Positions 17,591 to 26,063 of a stretch of 64,000 nucleotides of DNA are shown in pieces. The stretch is from Actinoplanes aureus (GTDB lineage: Bacteria; Actinomycetota; Actinomycetes; Mycobacteriales; Micromonosporaceae). The translations under genes were made by a program, and so were the position numbers. The notes beneath the pieces are model-generated. The model saw only the letters and a program-made list of their open reading frames with translations. It was not told where the DNA came from and made no database searches. Numbering within the stretch: the stretch's first letter is position 1; every line of letters starts with the position of its first letter. The stretch covers positions 27,231 through 91,230 of the forward strand of contig NZ_JADQTO010000008.1 of the NCBI RefSeq assembly GCF_015704865.1, read 5' to 3'.

Positions 17591-18331
17591 TCAGTCCACC
17601 AATCCGGTCAGCACCGCGAACGGCACCGAGAGGTACATCGCGACCAGGGCCAGGGCCAGGAGCGAAGCGGCCGCCTTGGCCCGCCGCTCACCGTGCTTCG
17701 TCTGCTGGCCCAGCGTGCGGACCGCACTGAAGATGCCGTGCTGCAGGTGCAGGCCGACCGCGATGATCGAGACGGTGTAGAAGAGCGTCACGTACCAGCG
17801 GTCCGGCGCGAAGTCGGCGATCACGTTGGCGTGCGGACGCGAGCTGTCGCCGACCGGGTTCAGGTGACCGGTGGTCAGGTCGAGCAGGTGGTAGATGATG
17901 AAGAGCAGGACCAGCACGCCACCCCAGCGCATCGTCCGGGCGGCGTAGCTGCCCTGGATCTTGGGCCGGTGCGCGTACTTGACGGGCCGGGCCTTCTTCG
18001 CCCGCACGGTCAGTACCGTGGCCGACCAGATGTGCGCGAGGACGGCGACCAGCAGGCCGACTCGCATGATCCAGAGGAACCAGACGTCCGGGAGCAGGGG
18101 CGTGCCGATGGTGCGGAGCCAGTGCGCGTAGTGGTCGAAGTCCTCGTTGCCGACGAAGATCTTCAAGTTGCCGGCCGCATGCGCGAAGAGGAACAGGACC
18201 AGAGCGATACCACTGACCGCCATGATCAATTTGAGGACGACCGACGAGGGTCGCACCGACTTCCGCGGAGCGGGGCGTGCCGTCGCGCCCGCTGCGTTGG
18301 TCGTCTTCGGAATAGGAGTGTCTACCGCCAC
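17591..18331 (-). CDS. sdhC: Succinate dehydrogenase cytochrome b membrane anchor
   Basis: Single membrane anchor of the three-subunit enzyme, 246 residues with five hydrophobic segments, fitting the Bacillus-type di-haem cytochrome b subunit. Candidate haem His residues are FAHAAGN, HWLRTIG, LAHIWSA, IYHLLDL and LHLQHGI. A 30-residue Pro/Ala/Thr-rich N-terminal tail precedes the first segment. The start is GTG with TACGGT (18339-18344) 7 bases upstream, suggesting a leaderless transcript. A LysR gene diverges from it. Confidence 0.92.
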   Translation of the reverse strand: MAVDTPIPKTTNAAGATARPAPRKSVRPSSVVLKLIMAVSGIALVLFLFAHAAGNLKIFVGNEDFDHYAHWLRTIGTPLLPDVWFLWIMRVGLLVAVLAHIWSATVLTVRAKKARPVKYAHRPKIQGSYAARTMRWGGVLVLLFIIYHLLDLTTGHLNPVGDSSRPHANVIADFAPDRWYVTLFYTVSIIAVGLHLQHGIFSAVRTLGQQTKHGERRAKAAASLLALALVAMYLSVPFAVLTGLVD

Positions 18332-18338
18332 AACTTGG

Positions 18339-18344
18339 ACCGTA
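18339..18344 (-). promoter_or_regulatory. Putative -10 element (TACGGT) for the sdhCAB operon
   Basis: On the minus strand TACGGT lies 7 bases before the sdhC GTG. The divergent lysR element (TATAGT) is 51 bases away on the other strand. Confidence 0.4.
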
Positions 18345-18389
18345 TGAACTCCGGGGCCATTCGTCTAATGCATGATCGGACGGGGTTCC

Positions 18390-18400
18390 ATAGCTATAGT
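18390..18400 (+). promoter_or_regulatory. ATAGCTAT palindrome overlapping the lysR -10 element
   Basis: The 8-bp palindrome ATAGCTAT (18390-18397) runs into TATAGT (18395-18400), which ends 8 bases before the lysR GTG. A LysR protein bound here would block its own leaderless promoter, the usual autoregulation of the family. Binding is inference. Confidence 0.4.
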
Positions 18401-18408
18401 CTATTACC

Positions 18409-19332
18409 GTGCAGCTGCAACAACTCCGGTACTTCGTAGCGGTCGCCGATACCCGACATTTCACTCATGCAGCGGACATTTTGGGCGTCTCGCAACCGAC
18501 CCTGAGTAAGCAGATTCACACCCTTGAAACTTCACTCGGCACGCCGCTGTTCGAACGGGTGCGAGGCGACGTAACCCTCACCGTAGCTGGTGAAACGCTG
18601 CTCCCGCTGGCACAGCGGATGGTTGCGGACGCCGACGCGGCGCGGGAGGCCGTGCAGGACATCGTCGGCCTGCGCCGCGGCGAGGTACGGCTGGGCGCCA
18701 CCCCCAGTCTCTGCTCCTCCCTTGTGCCGGCCGTGCTACGGACCTACCGTGCCGACCACCCCGGCATCCAGTTGTACGTCAGCGAGGGCAGCTCGCAGGA
18801 CCTGATCGCCGATCTGCTCGCACACTCCCTCGATCTGGCCCTGATCGTGCATCCCGAGCAGGGCGTCGACCCGGCCCTGGAGGCCACCGAACTGCTGCGG
18901 GAGAGTCTGGTGGTGGCGTCGGTGGCCGACGGGCCGCCGCCGACGGTGGCGCGCCAGCTGGATCTGGTCGAGCTCCGGCACACGCCGATGGTGATGTTCC
19001 GGGCCGGCTACGACATCCGCGACGTCACCCTCCAGGCCTGCGAGCGGGCCGGCTTCACCCCGAAGTTCGCGGTCGAGGGCGGCGAGATGGACGCGGTCCT
19101 GGCCTTCGTCGAGGCCGGGCTCGGGGTGGCGCTGGTGCCGAGCATGGTGCTGGCCAACCGGCCGCTGCTGCGGGCGACGCCGCTGGCGCCACCCGGCATG
19201 CGCCGGACGATCGCGATGGCGCAGCGGCGGGGCGCGGTGCTGCCACACGCGGCGGCCGCGCTGCGCGAGGTGCTGCTGGAGCACATCCGATCCGGTGAGC
19301 TGCCCTTCGGAGTATCCGTCCACTTCGGGTAG
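18409..19332 (+). CDS. LysR-family regulator divergent from sdhCAB
   Basis: A 307-residue LysR protein. The helix-turn-helix spans residues 1-60 (MQLQQLRYFVAVADTRHFTH, then GVSQPTLSKQIHTLE), and the rest is the two-lobed effector domain. A TATAGT hexamer ends 8 bases before the GTG. Its position suggests control of the succinate dehydrogenase operon, which would make it a regulator of respiratory carbon flow; this is inference from divergence only. Confidence 0.9.
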   Translation: MQLQQLRYFVAVADTRHFTHAADILGVSQPTLSKQIHTLETSLGTPLFERVRGDVTLTVAGETLLPLAQRMVADADAAREAVQDIVGLRRGEVRLGATPSLCSSLVPAVLRTYRADHPGIQLYVSEGSSQDLIADLLAHSLDLALIVHPEQGVDPALEATELLRESLVVASVADGPPPTVARQLDLVELRHTPMVMFRAGYDIRDVTLQACERAGFTPKFAVEGGEMDAVLAFVEAGLGVALVPSMVLANRPLLRATPLAPPGMRRTIAMAQRRGAVLPHAAAALREVLLEHIRSGELPFGVSVHFG

Positions 19333-19355
19333 TGAGCGTTTCATACAAACGCCGT

Positions 19356-19647
19356 GGTCGAGGTCTGCTTGCCGGTCACTGTCCTTTTCGGTACGAGTGA
19401 CCGGCGTCTTGCCGAAGCCGACCCGTACCCGCCCTCCCCGCGCGAGCCGAGCTGTCCGTCCCGGCCACACCGCGGCCGCCGGGAAACACCGATCCGTTGC
19501 GGTACGGCCGGGCTGTTTCCCGGCGGTCGCGCTGGGGCGGTGAGGGGCAGCCGGGCTCGCGCCGGGAGAGCGGGGACGGAGTCGGCTTCGGCGGGACGGC
19601 GGTTACGCGTACCCCGAATGAGCGGAACCGGCGGGCAGACCTCGACC
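19356..19647. repeat. 292-bp imperfect inverted repeat filling the gap between lysR and a methyltransferase gene
   Basis: The left arm (19356-19488, 133 bases) and the right arm (19514-19647, 134 bases) are reverse complements at about 79 percent of positions in my hand alignment, with one single-base gap, around a 25-base loop. The inner 13 bp (19476-19488 with 19514-19526) and outer 13 bp (19356-19368 with 19635-19647) are perfect. Transcribed in either direction it would make a hairpin of about 130 bp. It fills nearly the whole 339-base gap, which contains no convincing gene. A related sequence lies at 28232-28334. Confidence 0.85.
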
Positions 19648-19659
19648 CAGGAAGGGGTC

Positions 19660-19665
19660 TAGCAT
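19660..19665 (+). promoter_or_regulatory. Putative -10 element (TAGCAT) for a leaderless methyltransferase gene
   Basis: TAGCAT ends 6 bases before the GTG at 19672 and starts just outside the large inverted repeat. Confidence 0.35.
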
Positions 19666-19671
19666 CCGAGC

Positions 19672-20430
19672 GTGTGGCATGGCGAGTTCCGCGATCCCCG
19701 GCTGGTCGAGGTCTATGACGCCGAATGCCCCTGGGGCTGGGACGACGACTTCTTCATGGCGGTGCTCGCCGAGCGCACCGCGCCCCGGGTCCTCGATCTC
19801 GGCTGCGGCACCGGCCGCCTGGCGATCGCGATGGCCGCCACCGGACACCAGGTCACCGGCGTCGACCCGGCCCGGGCCGCCCTCGACGCCGCGCGACGCA
19901 AGCCTGGTGCGGCCCGGGTGCGATGGATCGAGGGCTCGGTCGAGACGCTGCCGGCGAATTCGTTCGACGCCGCGTTCCTCACCAGTCACGTTTCGCAGTT
20001 CATCGTCGGTGACGAGGAGTGGTCCGCTGCCCTGCACGCGCTGCGCCGGGCCCTGGTCACGGGCGGGCGGCTGGTCTTCGACAGCCGGGATCCGGCGAGC
20101 CGCCACTGGGAGAAGTGGAACCCGGAGGACTCCCGGCGCTCCATCGTGCTGGACGACGGCGCGGTGGTCACGGCGTGGAGCGAGGTCACCTCGGCCGGCG
20201 CTGACGGTGTCGTGTCGTTCACCCAGCACTACCGGTTCTCCGACGGCCAGCATCTGACCAGTTCAGCAGCCATGCGGTTCCGGACCGAGGAGGACCTGCG
20301 GGATTCACTGTGGACGGCCGGGTTCCGGGTGGACCGGATCTACGGCGGCTGGGGACGGGAGCCGGTCGGCCTCAGTGAGGACGGCGAACTCATCGTGATC
20401 GCGAACGCCGAAATCAGCCCAAGATCGTGA
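19672..20430 (+). CDS. Class I SAM-dependent methyltransferase
   Basis: A 252-residue soluble methyltransferase. The SAM-binding motif I is VLDLGCGTGRLAIAMA (about residues 40-55), the acidic residue of motif II is in VTGVDPA, and the post-motif segment FDAAFLTSHV sits where expected. The C-terminal half matches the ubiE/BioC-like subgroup. No substrate can be assigned. Its -10 element abuts the large inverted repeat. The next gene starts 107 bases later. Confidence 0.85.
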   Translation: MWHGEFRDPRLVEVYDAECPWGWDDDFFMAVLAERTAPRVLDLGCGTGRLAIAMAATGHQVTGVDPARAALDAARRKPGAARVRWIEGSVETLPANSFDAAFLTSHVSQFIVGDEEWSAALHALRRALVTGGRLVFDSRDPASRHWEKWNPEDSRRSIVLDDGAVVTAWSEVTSAGADGVVSFTQHYRFSDGQHLTSSAAMRFRTEEDLRDSLWTAGFRVDRIYGGWGREPVGLSEDGELIVIANAEISPRS

Positions 20431-20445
20431 TCTTGTAGACCAATG

Positions 20446-20459
20446 TGCCAGATCTGGCA
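20446..20459. promoter_or_regulatory. 14-bp perfect palindrome TGCCAGATCTGGCA
   Basis: It lies 16 bases after the methyltransferase stop and 78 bases before the VWA gene. A second small palindrome (AAGATC-N2-GATCTT, 20421-20434) overlaps the methyltransferase stop. It could be an operator for the VWA gene or part of a short terminator. Confidence 0.35.
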
Positions 20460-20537
20460 GAAGCCCCGGAAACCATTGCGAAACGTGAATCCAGGATTAG
20501 GATCCGCACCCATCGGCCTCGACCTGGATGAGGTGGC

Positions 20538-22256
20538 ATGTCCGACAACGAGTGGCCAAGGCAGTTGCCCGCACCGGGCCACGGCGAGTGGAACGAGCCG
20601 GAGCACGGTCCGCGCCGGATAGTGCTCTCCGCCGTCCTGGTGCTGGCCGTCCTGCTGACCGCCGGCGGGGTCGCCTGGCAGCTGATGCGCAACGGCTCCG
20701 GGCAGCCGGCCGCCCAGTCCAGCGCGGCACCGTTACCGTCGGCCACCGGACCCAGCGTCGCGCCCTGCCCTGATCCGGAGCTCCGGGTGGTCGCGGCCCC
20801 CGAGATCGAGCCGGTGATCCGCGAGGCGGCCGCCACGCTCAACCCCGCCGGGCAGCGGTGTGCCCCGATCACCGTGCAGGCCCAGGAGCCGGGCGCCACC
20901 GTGCAGGACGCGCGGAAACCCGACGTCTGGGTGCCGTCCAGCAGCGCCTGGCTGCGGATCGCCGCGGACGGTGCCGCCTACTCGGTGGCGGGCAAGCCGG
21001 TCGCGTACTCGCCGATTGTGCTGGCCGGGCCGGAAGGCATCGGCCGGCTGTACGCCGAGGACGGCAACAGTTCCTGGACCGGCCTGATCCAGAGCCTCAC
21101 CTCGGACCGGATACCCAGCGTCACCATGCCGGACCCGTTGACGACCACGGTCGGCCTGCTCAGCGTGCACGGCGTGCACACGGCGACCGCCCGTACCACA
21201 AAGGACGCCGGGATCGCCCAGCTCAAGGCACTCACCCTGCGCAGCCGGATCCAGGAGTCGACCGCGGACCCGGCCACCCTGCTCCGCCGGATGGCCGAGC
21301 AGCAGGACAACACCACCGCGGCGTACGACATCGGCGTCTTCCCGGTGGCCGAGCAGCAGCTCCGGGCGTATCAGAAGGCCGACCGGGGAGTCCGGCTGAT
21401 CGGAGCCCCGCCGGTCGACGCGCGGGTGGAGGCCGACTACCCGTACGCGGTCCGCAAGGGAGCCGACCAGGCGCTCGCCGACAAGCTGCGCGCGGCGATC
21501 AGCAAGCAGGCGGTGACCGCCGCCGGCTTCCGTGACCAGCCCACCGCCGGAGTGCTCGGCCTGCCGGACACGGCGGCCCGGCTGCTCGGCCCGGCTCGCC
21601 AGTGGTCGCAGTACCAGAAGGTGGCGTTCCAGGTCCTGCTCCTGATCGACTCGTCCGGATCGATGAACGAGCGGATCACCGACCGGGGCGGCCGGGCCAC
21701 CACCAAGGCCGCGCTGCTGCGCGAGTCCGGGTCCATCGCCGCCGATCTCTTCGACGACGAGGCGACGGTCGGGATGTGGTATTTCGGCAGCACCGATCGC
21801 AACGGTCCGGCGCACACCGAGCAGCTCGGGCTCGGGCCGGTCACCAGCACCGTCAACGGCAAGACCCGCCGTCAGGCGCTGGTCGACACCATCCGCTCGT
21901 ACCGGCCGGCGGCAAACGCCGGAACCCCGCTGTACCAGGCGGTGCTCGACGGGGTAGGCACCATGCGGACCCAGGTCAAGCCGGAGACGGCGACCGTCGT
22001 GGTGGTGCTCACCGACGGTGCCGACGGTGGCACCCGGTTCGCCATGTCCAATGCGGAGTTCCAGAAGCGGCTCGCCGCCGGTCACGACCCGGCGAAGGCG
22101 GTGCCGATCATCGCGGTCGGGTACGGCCCGGACGCGAACATGCCCGCGTTGCAGGGCATGGCCAAGGCCACCGGCGGCAAGGCGATCGCCGCCCGGAACC
22201 CGGCCGACCTGGCCTCCGCGATCGCGCAGGCGTTCCTGGCCGCCCATACCTCCTAG
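20538..22256 (+). CDS. Membrane-anchored protein with substrate-binding-like and von Willebrand A domains
   Basis: A 572-residue protein. A short cytoplasmic N terminus and one membrane segment (RIVLSAVLVLAVLLTAGGVA, about 27-47) anchor it outside the cell. Residues about 75-345 resemble a periplasmic substrate-binding protein fold (APEIEPVIREAA, DVWVPSSSAWLRIA, TMPDPLTTTVGLL). A von Willebrand A domain follows (about 360-570) with an intact MIDAS motif DSSGSMN, then a Thr in GTPLYQ and the Asp in LTDGADGG. Actinobacteria have many such proteins of unknown role. A GATGAGGTG ribosome site supports the ATG. The end overlaps the convergent carotenoid operon by 4 bases. Confidence 0.85.
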   Translation: MSDNEWPRQLPAPGHGEWNEPEHGPRRIVLSAVLVLAVLLTAGGVAWQLMRNGSGQPAAQSSAAPLPSATGPSVAPCPDPELRVVAAPEIEPVIREAAATLNPAGQRCAPITVQAQEPGATVQDARKPDVWVPSSSAWLRIAADGAAYSVAGKPVAYSPIVLAGPEGIGRLYAEDGNSSWTGLIQSLTSDRIPSVTMPDPLTTTVGLLSVHGVHTATARTTKDAGIAQLKALTLRSRIQESTADPATLLRRMAEQQDNTTAAYDIGVFPVAEQQLRAYQKADRGVRLIGAPPVDARVEADYPYAVRKGADQALADKLRAAISKQAVTAAGFRDQPTAGVLGLPDTAARLLGPARQWSQYQKVAFQVLLLIDSSGSMNERITDRGGRATTKAALLRESGSIAADLFDDEATVGMWYFGSTDRNGPAHTEQLGLGPVTSTVNGKTRRQALVDTIRSYRPAANAGTPLYQAVLDGVGTMRTQVKPETATVVVVLTDGADGGTRFAMSNAEFQKRLAAGHDPAKAVPIIAVGYGPDANMPALQGMAKATGGKAIAARNPADLASAIAQAFLAAHTS

Positions 22257-23686
22257 GACGGGCCGATCTGGTCGGCGACGATGCCGGCGGAGAGGGTGAC
22301 CATCGGCAGGCCGCCGCCCGGGTGGGCGGAGCCGCCGACCAGGTACAGGCCGTCGACCGGGCCGCGGTTCGCCGGCCGGAGCAGCCCGCCGGCGGTGCCG
22401 TAGATGGCGCCGCCGGGCGCGGCCGTGGCCTCTGCCAGGTCGGCCGGCGTACGCGTCTCGGCGAACGCCAGCCGCCCCCGCACGTCCAGCCCGCGACCGG
22501 CCAGCAGGTCCAGCAGGTGATCGCGGTACGCCTCCGCGAGCCCCGGCCGCCGCCAGTCCACAGCGGACCAGCCGGTGCCGTGGCGCGGCGCGTTCACCAG
22601 GACGAACCAGGCCTCGTGCCGGTCCGGCCGCACCGCCGGGTCGGCGGCCCGGGTCACGAAGATCGCCGGATCGTCGACCGGCCGGGCCCGCCGCGCGTCC
22701 GACCCGAAGATCGCGTCGAACTCGGCGTCGTAGTCGCGCGGGAAGAACACCGTGTGGTGCGCCAGCTCCGGGGTCTCGCCGCGCACTCCGAGCAGCAGCA
22801 CGAACCCGCCCAGGCTGCGGTCGGCCAGCCCGGCCAGCCGCCCCGGGCTGGGCAGCAACTCCCGGTAGAGCGTCACCGCGTCCGCATTGGAGACGACGAC
22901 ATCGGCCGGTACGAACGCACCCGACGCCAGGCGCACTCCGCGTACCGCCGTGTCCGCCTCGATCGCCGCGACCGGGGAACCGAGCTCCACCCGTACGCCC
23001 AAAGATCGGCATCGGTCGTGCAGGGCCGCCGCCAGCGTGCCCAGACCGCCCGGCAGATACCAGCCGCCGTAGTTCAGCTCGGCGTACGGGATCGCCGCCA
23101 GCGCCGCCGGCGCGCGGCGCGGATCGGTGCCGGTGTAGGTGGCGTAGCGATCGAGCAGCATGCGCAGCCGCGGATCGCGCAGATACCGCCGGCCCAGGGC
23201 GCGCAGCGACCGGCCCGGCGCGATGGCCGCCAGGTCGCCGAGCCGCCAGGAGAGCCGGGCCAGCGACGCCGCGGTCACCGGACGGCGCAGCACCGACTCG
23301 TAGGAGGCGCGCCAGATCCGCTCGGCCCGGCGCCAGAAGCGGTCCCAGTCGGCGGCGGCCCCGGCGCCCAAGGCCGCGCGGATCCGGTCCAGGAAGATCT
23401 CGTGCGAGGAGGACGAGTCCAGGACGGTGCCGTCCGGGAAGACGTGCCGGACCACCGGGTCCAGCGGTTCCGGCCGCAGGTCCAGGTCCAGGTCGGCGAA
23501 GACCTGCGGCAGCGTGAGCAGGCTCGGGCCGGTGTCGAAGCGGAAGCCGTCCCGTTCGTACACGGCCAGCTTCCCGCCGACGGTGCCGGACCGCTCGTGC
23601 ACCACCACCCGGTGTCCGGCGGCGGCCAGGCGGGCGGCCACGACCAGGCCGCCGACGCCGGCCCCGATGACCACGATCTCGCTCAT
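22253..23686 (-). CDS. crtD: CrtI/CrtD-family carotenoid desaturase
   Basis: FAD-dependent carotene desaturase or hydroxy-carotenoid 3',4'-desaturase, 477 residues. It has the dinucleotide motif VVIGAGVGGLVVAARLAAAGH at the N terminus, ERSGTVGGK, DTGPSLLTLP, and the C-terminal CrtI signature GLYLVGGSAHPGGGLPMV. Its position behind cruF and cruG, with a 4-base overlap, favours CrtD (3',4'-desaturation of an acyclic, 1'-hydroxylated end) over phytoene desaturase, because those three act on the same end group. It is the last gene of a seven-gene operon. Confidence 0.82.
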   Translation of the reverse strand: MSEIVVIGAGVGGLVVAARLAAAGHRVVVHERSGTVGGKLAVYERDGFRFDTGPSLLTLPQVFADLDLDLRPEPLDPVVRHVFPDGTVLDSSSSHEIFLDRIRAALGAGAAADWDRFWRRAERIWRASYESVLRRPVTAASLARLSWRLGDLAAIAPGRSLRALGRRYLRDPRLRMLLDRYATYTGTDPRRAPAALAAIPYAELNYGGWYLPGGLGTLAAALHDRCRSLGVRVELGSPVAAIEADTAVRGVRLASGAFVPADVVVSNADAVTLYRELLPSPGRLAGLADRSLGGFVLLLGVRGETPELAHHTVFFPRDYDAEFDAIFGSDARRARPVDDPAIFVTRAADPAVRPDRHEAWFVLVNAPRHGTGWSAVDWRRPGLAEAYRDHLLDLLAGRGLDVRGRLAFAETRTPADLAEATAAPGGAIYGTAGGLLRPANRGPVDGLYLVGGSAHPGGGLPMVTLSAGIVADQIGPS

Positions 23687-24762
23687 CCCGACATGATCCT
23701 CCGGCCGCGCCAGACGAGCCGGCCCCGGCGCCGCAGATGGAACGAGCGCACCACCAGCCACCCGAACAGCACCACCGACACCGGATGCGCGACGGCGTCC
23801 GGCCAGGCCCGTCCGCCGGTCGCCGCCGCACTGATCACGCGCCCGGTCACGCCGAGCAGGTAGGCGGCTAGCGCCCACCAGCCGGTGGGCAGGAGGGCGA
23901 GCGGCAGCACGTACAGAAAAAGAAGAAGGACCACGACGGCGGCCGCGCCCGCCACCGAGCCGAACGACGCCCACAGCGACTTGCCGTAGCCGTCCGCCAG
24001 TTCGGACCAGGACTCGTACATCCGGCAGGTGGCCAGGCGGGAGCCGTCGGCGAGCGCGATGCGCCCGCCGGCGCGTTTCACCGCGCGCGCCAGGCCGATG
24101 TCCTCCAGGACGTCGTCGCGCACGGCGGCATGGCCGCCGGCCCGCCGGTAGCCGGCCCGGTCCACCACCAGCCACTGGCCTCCCGCGGCGGCCAGCGACG
24201 GCCGCGGCGAGCGTTCCATGCCGCGCAGCGGCAGGAAGGTGAGCCAGGACCACTGCAGCAACGGTTGGACCAGGCGCCCGGCACCGACGATCCGGGGGTA
24301 CGGCGAGAGCAACGTGACCCGGGCACTCCGGAGCAGTTCCACCGCACCGGCGATCGCGTCGGGTGCCAGCACCACGTCGGCGTCCACGAAGACCAGTACG
24401 TCGGCGTCGCCGGCCTGGTCCGCGAGCCGCGCGCAGGCGTTCGGTTTGCCGAGCCAGCCCGGCGGTGGTGGGGTGCCGGTGTGCAGCCGCACCCGGTCGC
24501 CGGCCACCGCGCGCACCACGTCCGCCGTGCCGTCGGTGGAGCCGTCGTCGAGGACGTGGATCGTCAGGTCCGGCACGCCGCGTTGAGCCAGCAACGACTC
24601 CAGACAGGGCGTGACCCGCGCGGCCTCGTCGCGCAGCGGCAGCAGCACGGCGATCCGCTCCGATGTGGACGCGCTTCGGCGTGGGCGGCGCAGCAGCAGC
24701 GCGTTGCCCGCGGTGTGCGCGGTGAGCAACAGCAACGGCACCAGGAAGAACCAGGCGATCAT
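23683..24762 (-). CDS. cruG: CruG-like family 2 glycosyltransferase
   Basis: Predicted carotenoid 2'-O-glycosyltransferase, 359 residues. An N-terminal membrane segment (MIAWFFLVPLLLLTA) is followed by the GT2 catalytic domain with HVLDDGSTDGTAD, the metal-binding VDADV, and the RDDVLEDIGLARAV segment with the catalytic acid. Two or three C-terminal hydrophobic segments follow. Start ATG 24762 overlaps the cruF stop (ATGA). In cyanobacteria and Salinispora, CruF and CruG work in sequence to make glycosylated acyclic-end carotenoids. Confidence 0.82.
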   Translation of the reverse strand: MIAWFFLVPLLLLTAHTAGNALLLRRPRRSASTSERIAVLLPLRDEAARVTPCLESLLAQRGVPDLTIHVLDDGSTDGTADVVRAVAGDRVRLHTGTPPPPGWLGKPNACARLADQAGDADVLVFVDADVVLAPDAIAGAVELLRSARVTLLSPYPRIVGAGRLVQPLLQWSWLTFLPLRGMERSPRPSLAAAGGQWLVVDRAGYRRAGGHAAVRDDVLEDIGLARAVKRAGGRIALADGSRLATCRMYESWSELADGYGKSLWASFGSVAGAAAVVVLLLFLYVLPLALLPTGWWALAAYLLGVTGRVISAAATGGRAWPDAVAHPVSVVLFGWLVVRSFHLRRRGRLVWRGRRIMSG

Positions 24763-25493
24763 GTGCGGAGCTTCAGCAGGAGGGGGAGGACCGCGGCGCC
24801 CATCAGCACCCCGCCCCAGACGGCGGAGGCGGGCAGATCGAGGAAGACGGCGTGCGCCAGGACCGAGGAGAAGTAGGTCCAGAGCCACAGGGCGTACATC
24901 GGTGTGTCTTTTTTATCGGTTTTTGAGGTGATTGTCATCGACAGAGCCGTCATCAGCAGCAGCGCGAACCCGAGCCAGCCCAGATAGTTGCTGATCGGGA
25001 TGCCGGGCAGCCCCGGCAGCGCCGGCACCGGATCGTGCCAGCGCCAATAGCCCTCGGCGACCATCTGCGGATCGAGGAAGAGATCCCAGGCGGCCAGCCC
25101 GGCGGCGGCGAGCGCGATGCGCGCCGCCCGGCCGCGCACCACCCGCACCGCGGCCAGCCACGCCGGCCAAGCCATCCAGGTCCAGGCCAGGGGAATGATC
25201 AGGGGTACGCCGAGCAGCCGCGGACCGAGCTCGCCGGAGTAGTCGTAGGTCCCGAACGGGAAACCGGTCGCCACCCCGATCGCCTCGACCGCGAACCCGC
25301 CCAGCCCGGCCGACGCGACCAGTGCGGCGGCCGCCGTCGTCCCGCGGCTCAGGAAGGCGTGCGACACCGAGAGCAGAACCCCGACCAGTACGGTCGCCAC
25401 GGTCAGCCCGGCGCGGACGTCACCGGAGGTGAGCGGATAGCAGATCTGGGCCAGGATCAGGACACCGAGCAGCGTCCAGGGAACCGCACGCAC
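24759..25493 (-). CDS. cruF: CruF-type carotenoid 1',2'-hydratase
   Basis: A 244-residue, about seven-segment membrane protein of the DUF422/CruF family. Family marks are GFPFGTYDYSGELGPRLLGVPL, IPLAWTWMAWPAW, LFLDPQMVAEGYWRW and the IPISNYLGW motif. CruF adds water to the psi end of gamma-carotene-like pigments, giving the 1'-hydroxyl. It starts with GTG, 3 bases after the GNAT stop, and overlaps cruG. The run LSMTITSKTDKKDTPM is an unusually polar, low-GC insertion inside the membrane domain (about 24900-24940). Confidence 0.85.
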   Translation of the reverse strand: MRAVPWTLLGVLILAQICYPLTSGDVRAGLTVATVLVGVLLSVSHAFLSRGTTAAAALVASAGLGGFAVEAIGVATGFPFGTYDYSGELGPRLLGVPLIIPLAWTWMAWPAWLAAVRVVRGRAARIALAAAGLAAWDLFLDPQMVAEGYWRWHDPVPALPGLPGIPISNYLGWLGFALLLMTALSMTITSKTDKKDTPMYALWLWTYFSSVLAHAVFLDLPASAVWGGVLMGAAVLPLLLKLRT

Positions 25494-25496
25494 CTC

Positions 25497-26063
25497 TCAG
25501 CCGCCGACTGTCCCAGGACTGTCGTCGACCAGCGGCAGTTCCCGCCCGAGGATCGCGAAGGCCCGCTCGTCGCCGGGGAACATGAAGTTGCGCAGCACGT
25601 CGGTGAAGCCGAACCGCCGGTACAGCCGCCAGGCACGGGACGCCTGCTCGTCGGCCTCCGGAGTGGACAGCAGCACGGTCTTGCCCTCGGCCATGGCGAG
25701 CAGCGCGCGCAGCTGCCGGGCACCCACCCCGTGTCCCTGCGCCACCGGACGGACGTGCAACTCGACCACCTCGAAGCAGTCGGCCAGCCAGTGCCGCCGC
25801 GACGACTCGTCGAGCGCGGACCGCACCTGGTCGTGCCACCACTGGCCGGGAGCGGAGGTGTAGCCGTACCCGAAACCGGCGACCCGCCCGTCCGGGGTGG
25901 TGGTGGCGACCGCGCGGAAACCGAGGCGGCGTACGTGCGAGCCGATGTACCCGCGCCGGGTCTGCAGCAGCTCCTGCCGGTAGCCCATCGCCTCGCCGTA
26001 GACGGCGACCACGTCGTCGAGCCGGCGCAGCAGGTCGTCCGGCTGCCAAGCAACGAGCCTCAT
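25497..26063 (-). CDS. GNAT-family N-acetyltransferase
   Basis: A 188-residue acyl-CoA-dependent acyltransferase. The pyrophosphate-binding motif A is VVELHVRPVAQGHGVGARQL (about 98-118) with QGHGVG as the core, and the C-terminal RLYRRFGF is the typical motif B end. The gene is sandwiched between a CrtA-like monooxygenase (4-base overlap) and cruF (3-base gap). It is therefore part of the carotenoid operon, where a role in acylating a pigment or sugar is possible but unproven; GNAT enzymes more often modify amines. Confidence 0.83.
   Translation of the reverse strand: MRLVAWQPDDLLRRLDDVVAVYGEAMGYRQELLQTRRGYIGSHVRRLGFRAVATTTPDGRVAGFGYGYTSAPGQWWHDQVRSALDESSRRHWLADCFEVVELHVRPVAQGHGVGARQLRALLAMAEGKTVLLSTPEADEQASRAWRLYRRFGFTDVLRNFMFPGDERAFAILGRELPLVDDSPGTVGG

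Noticed and set aside
19354..19662. 102-codon open frame inside the large inverted repeat
   Set aside because: The sequence is explained by the two complementary arms. The frame has no family resemblance or ribosome site.
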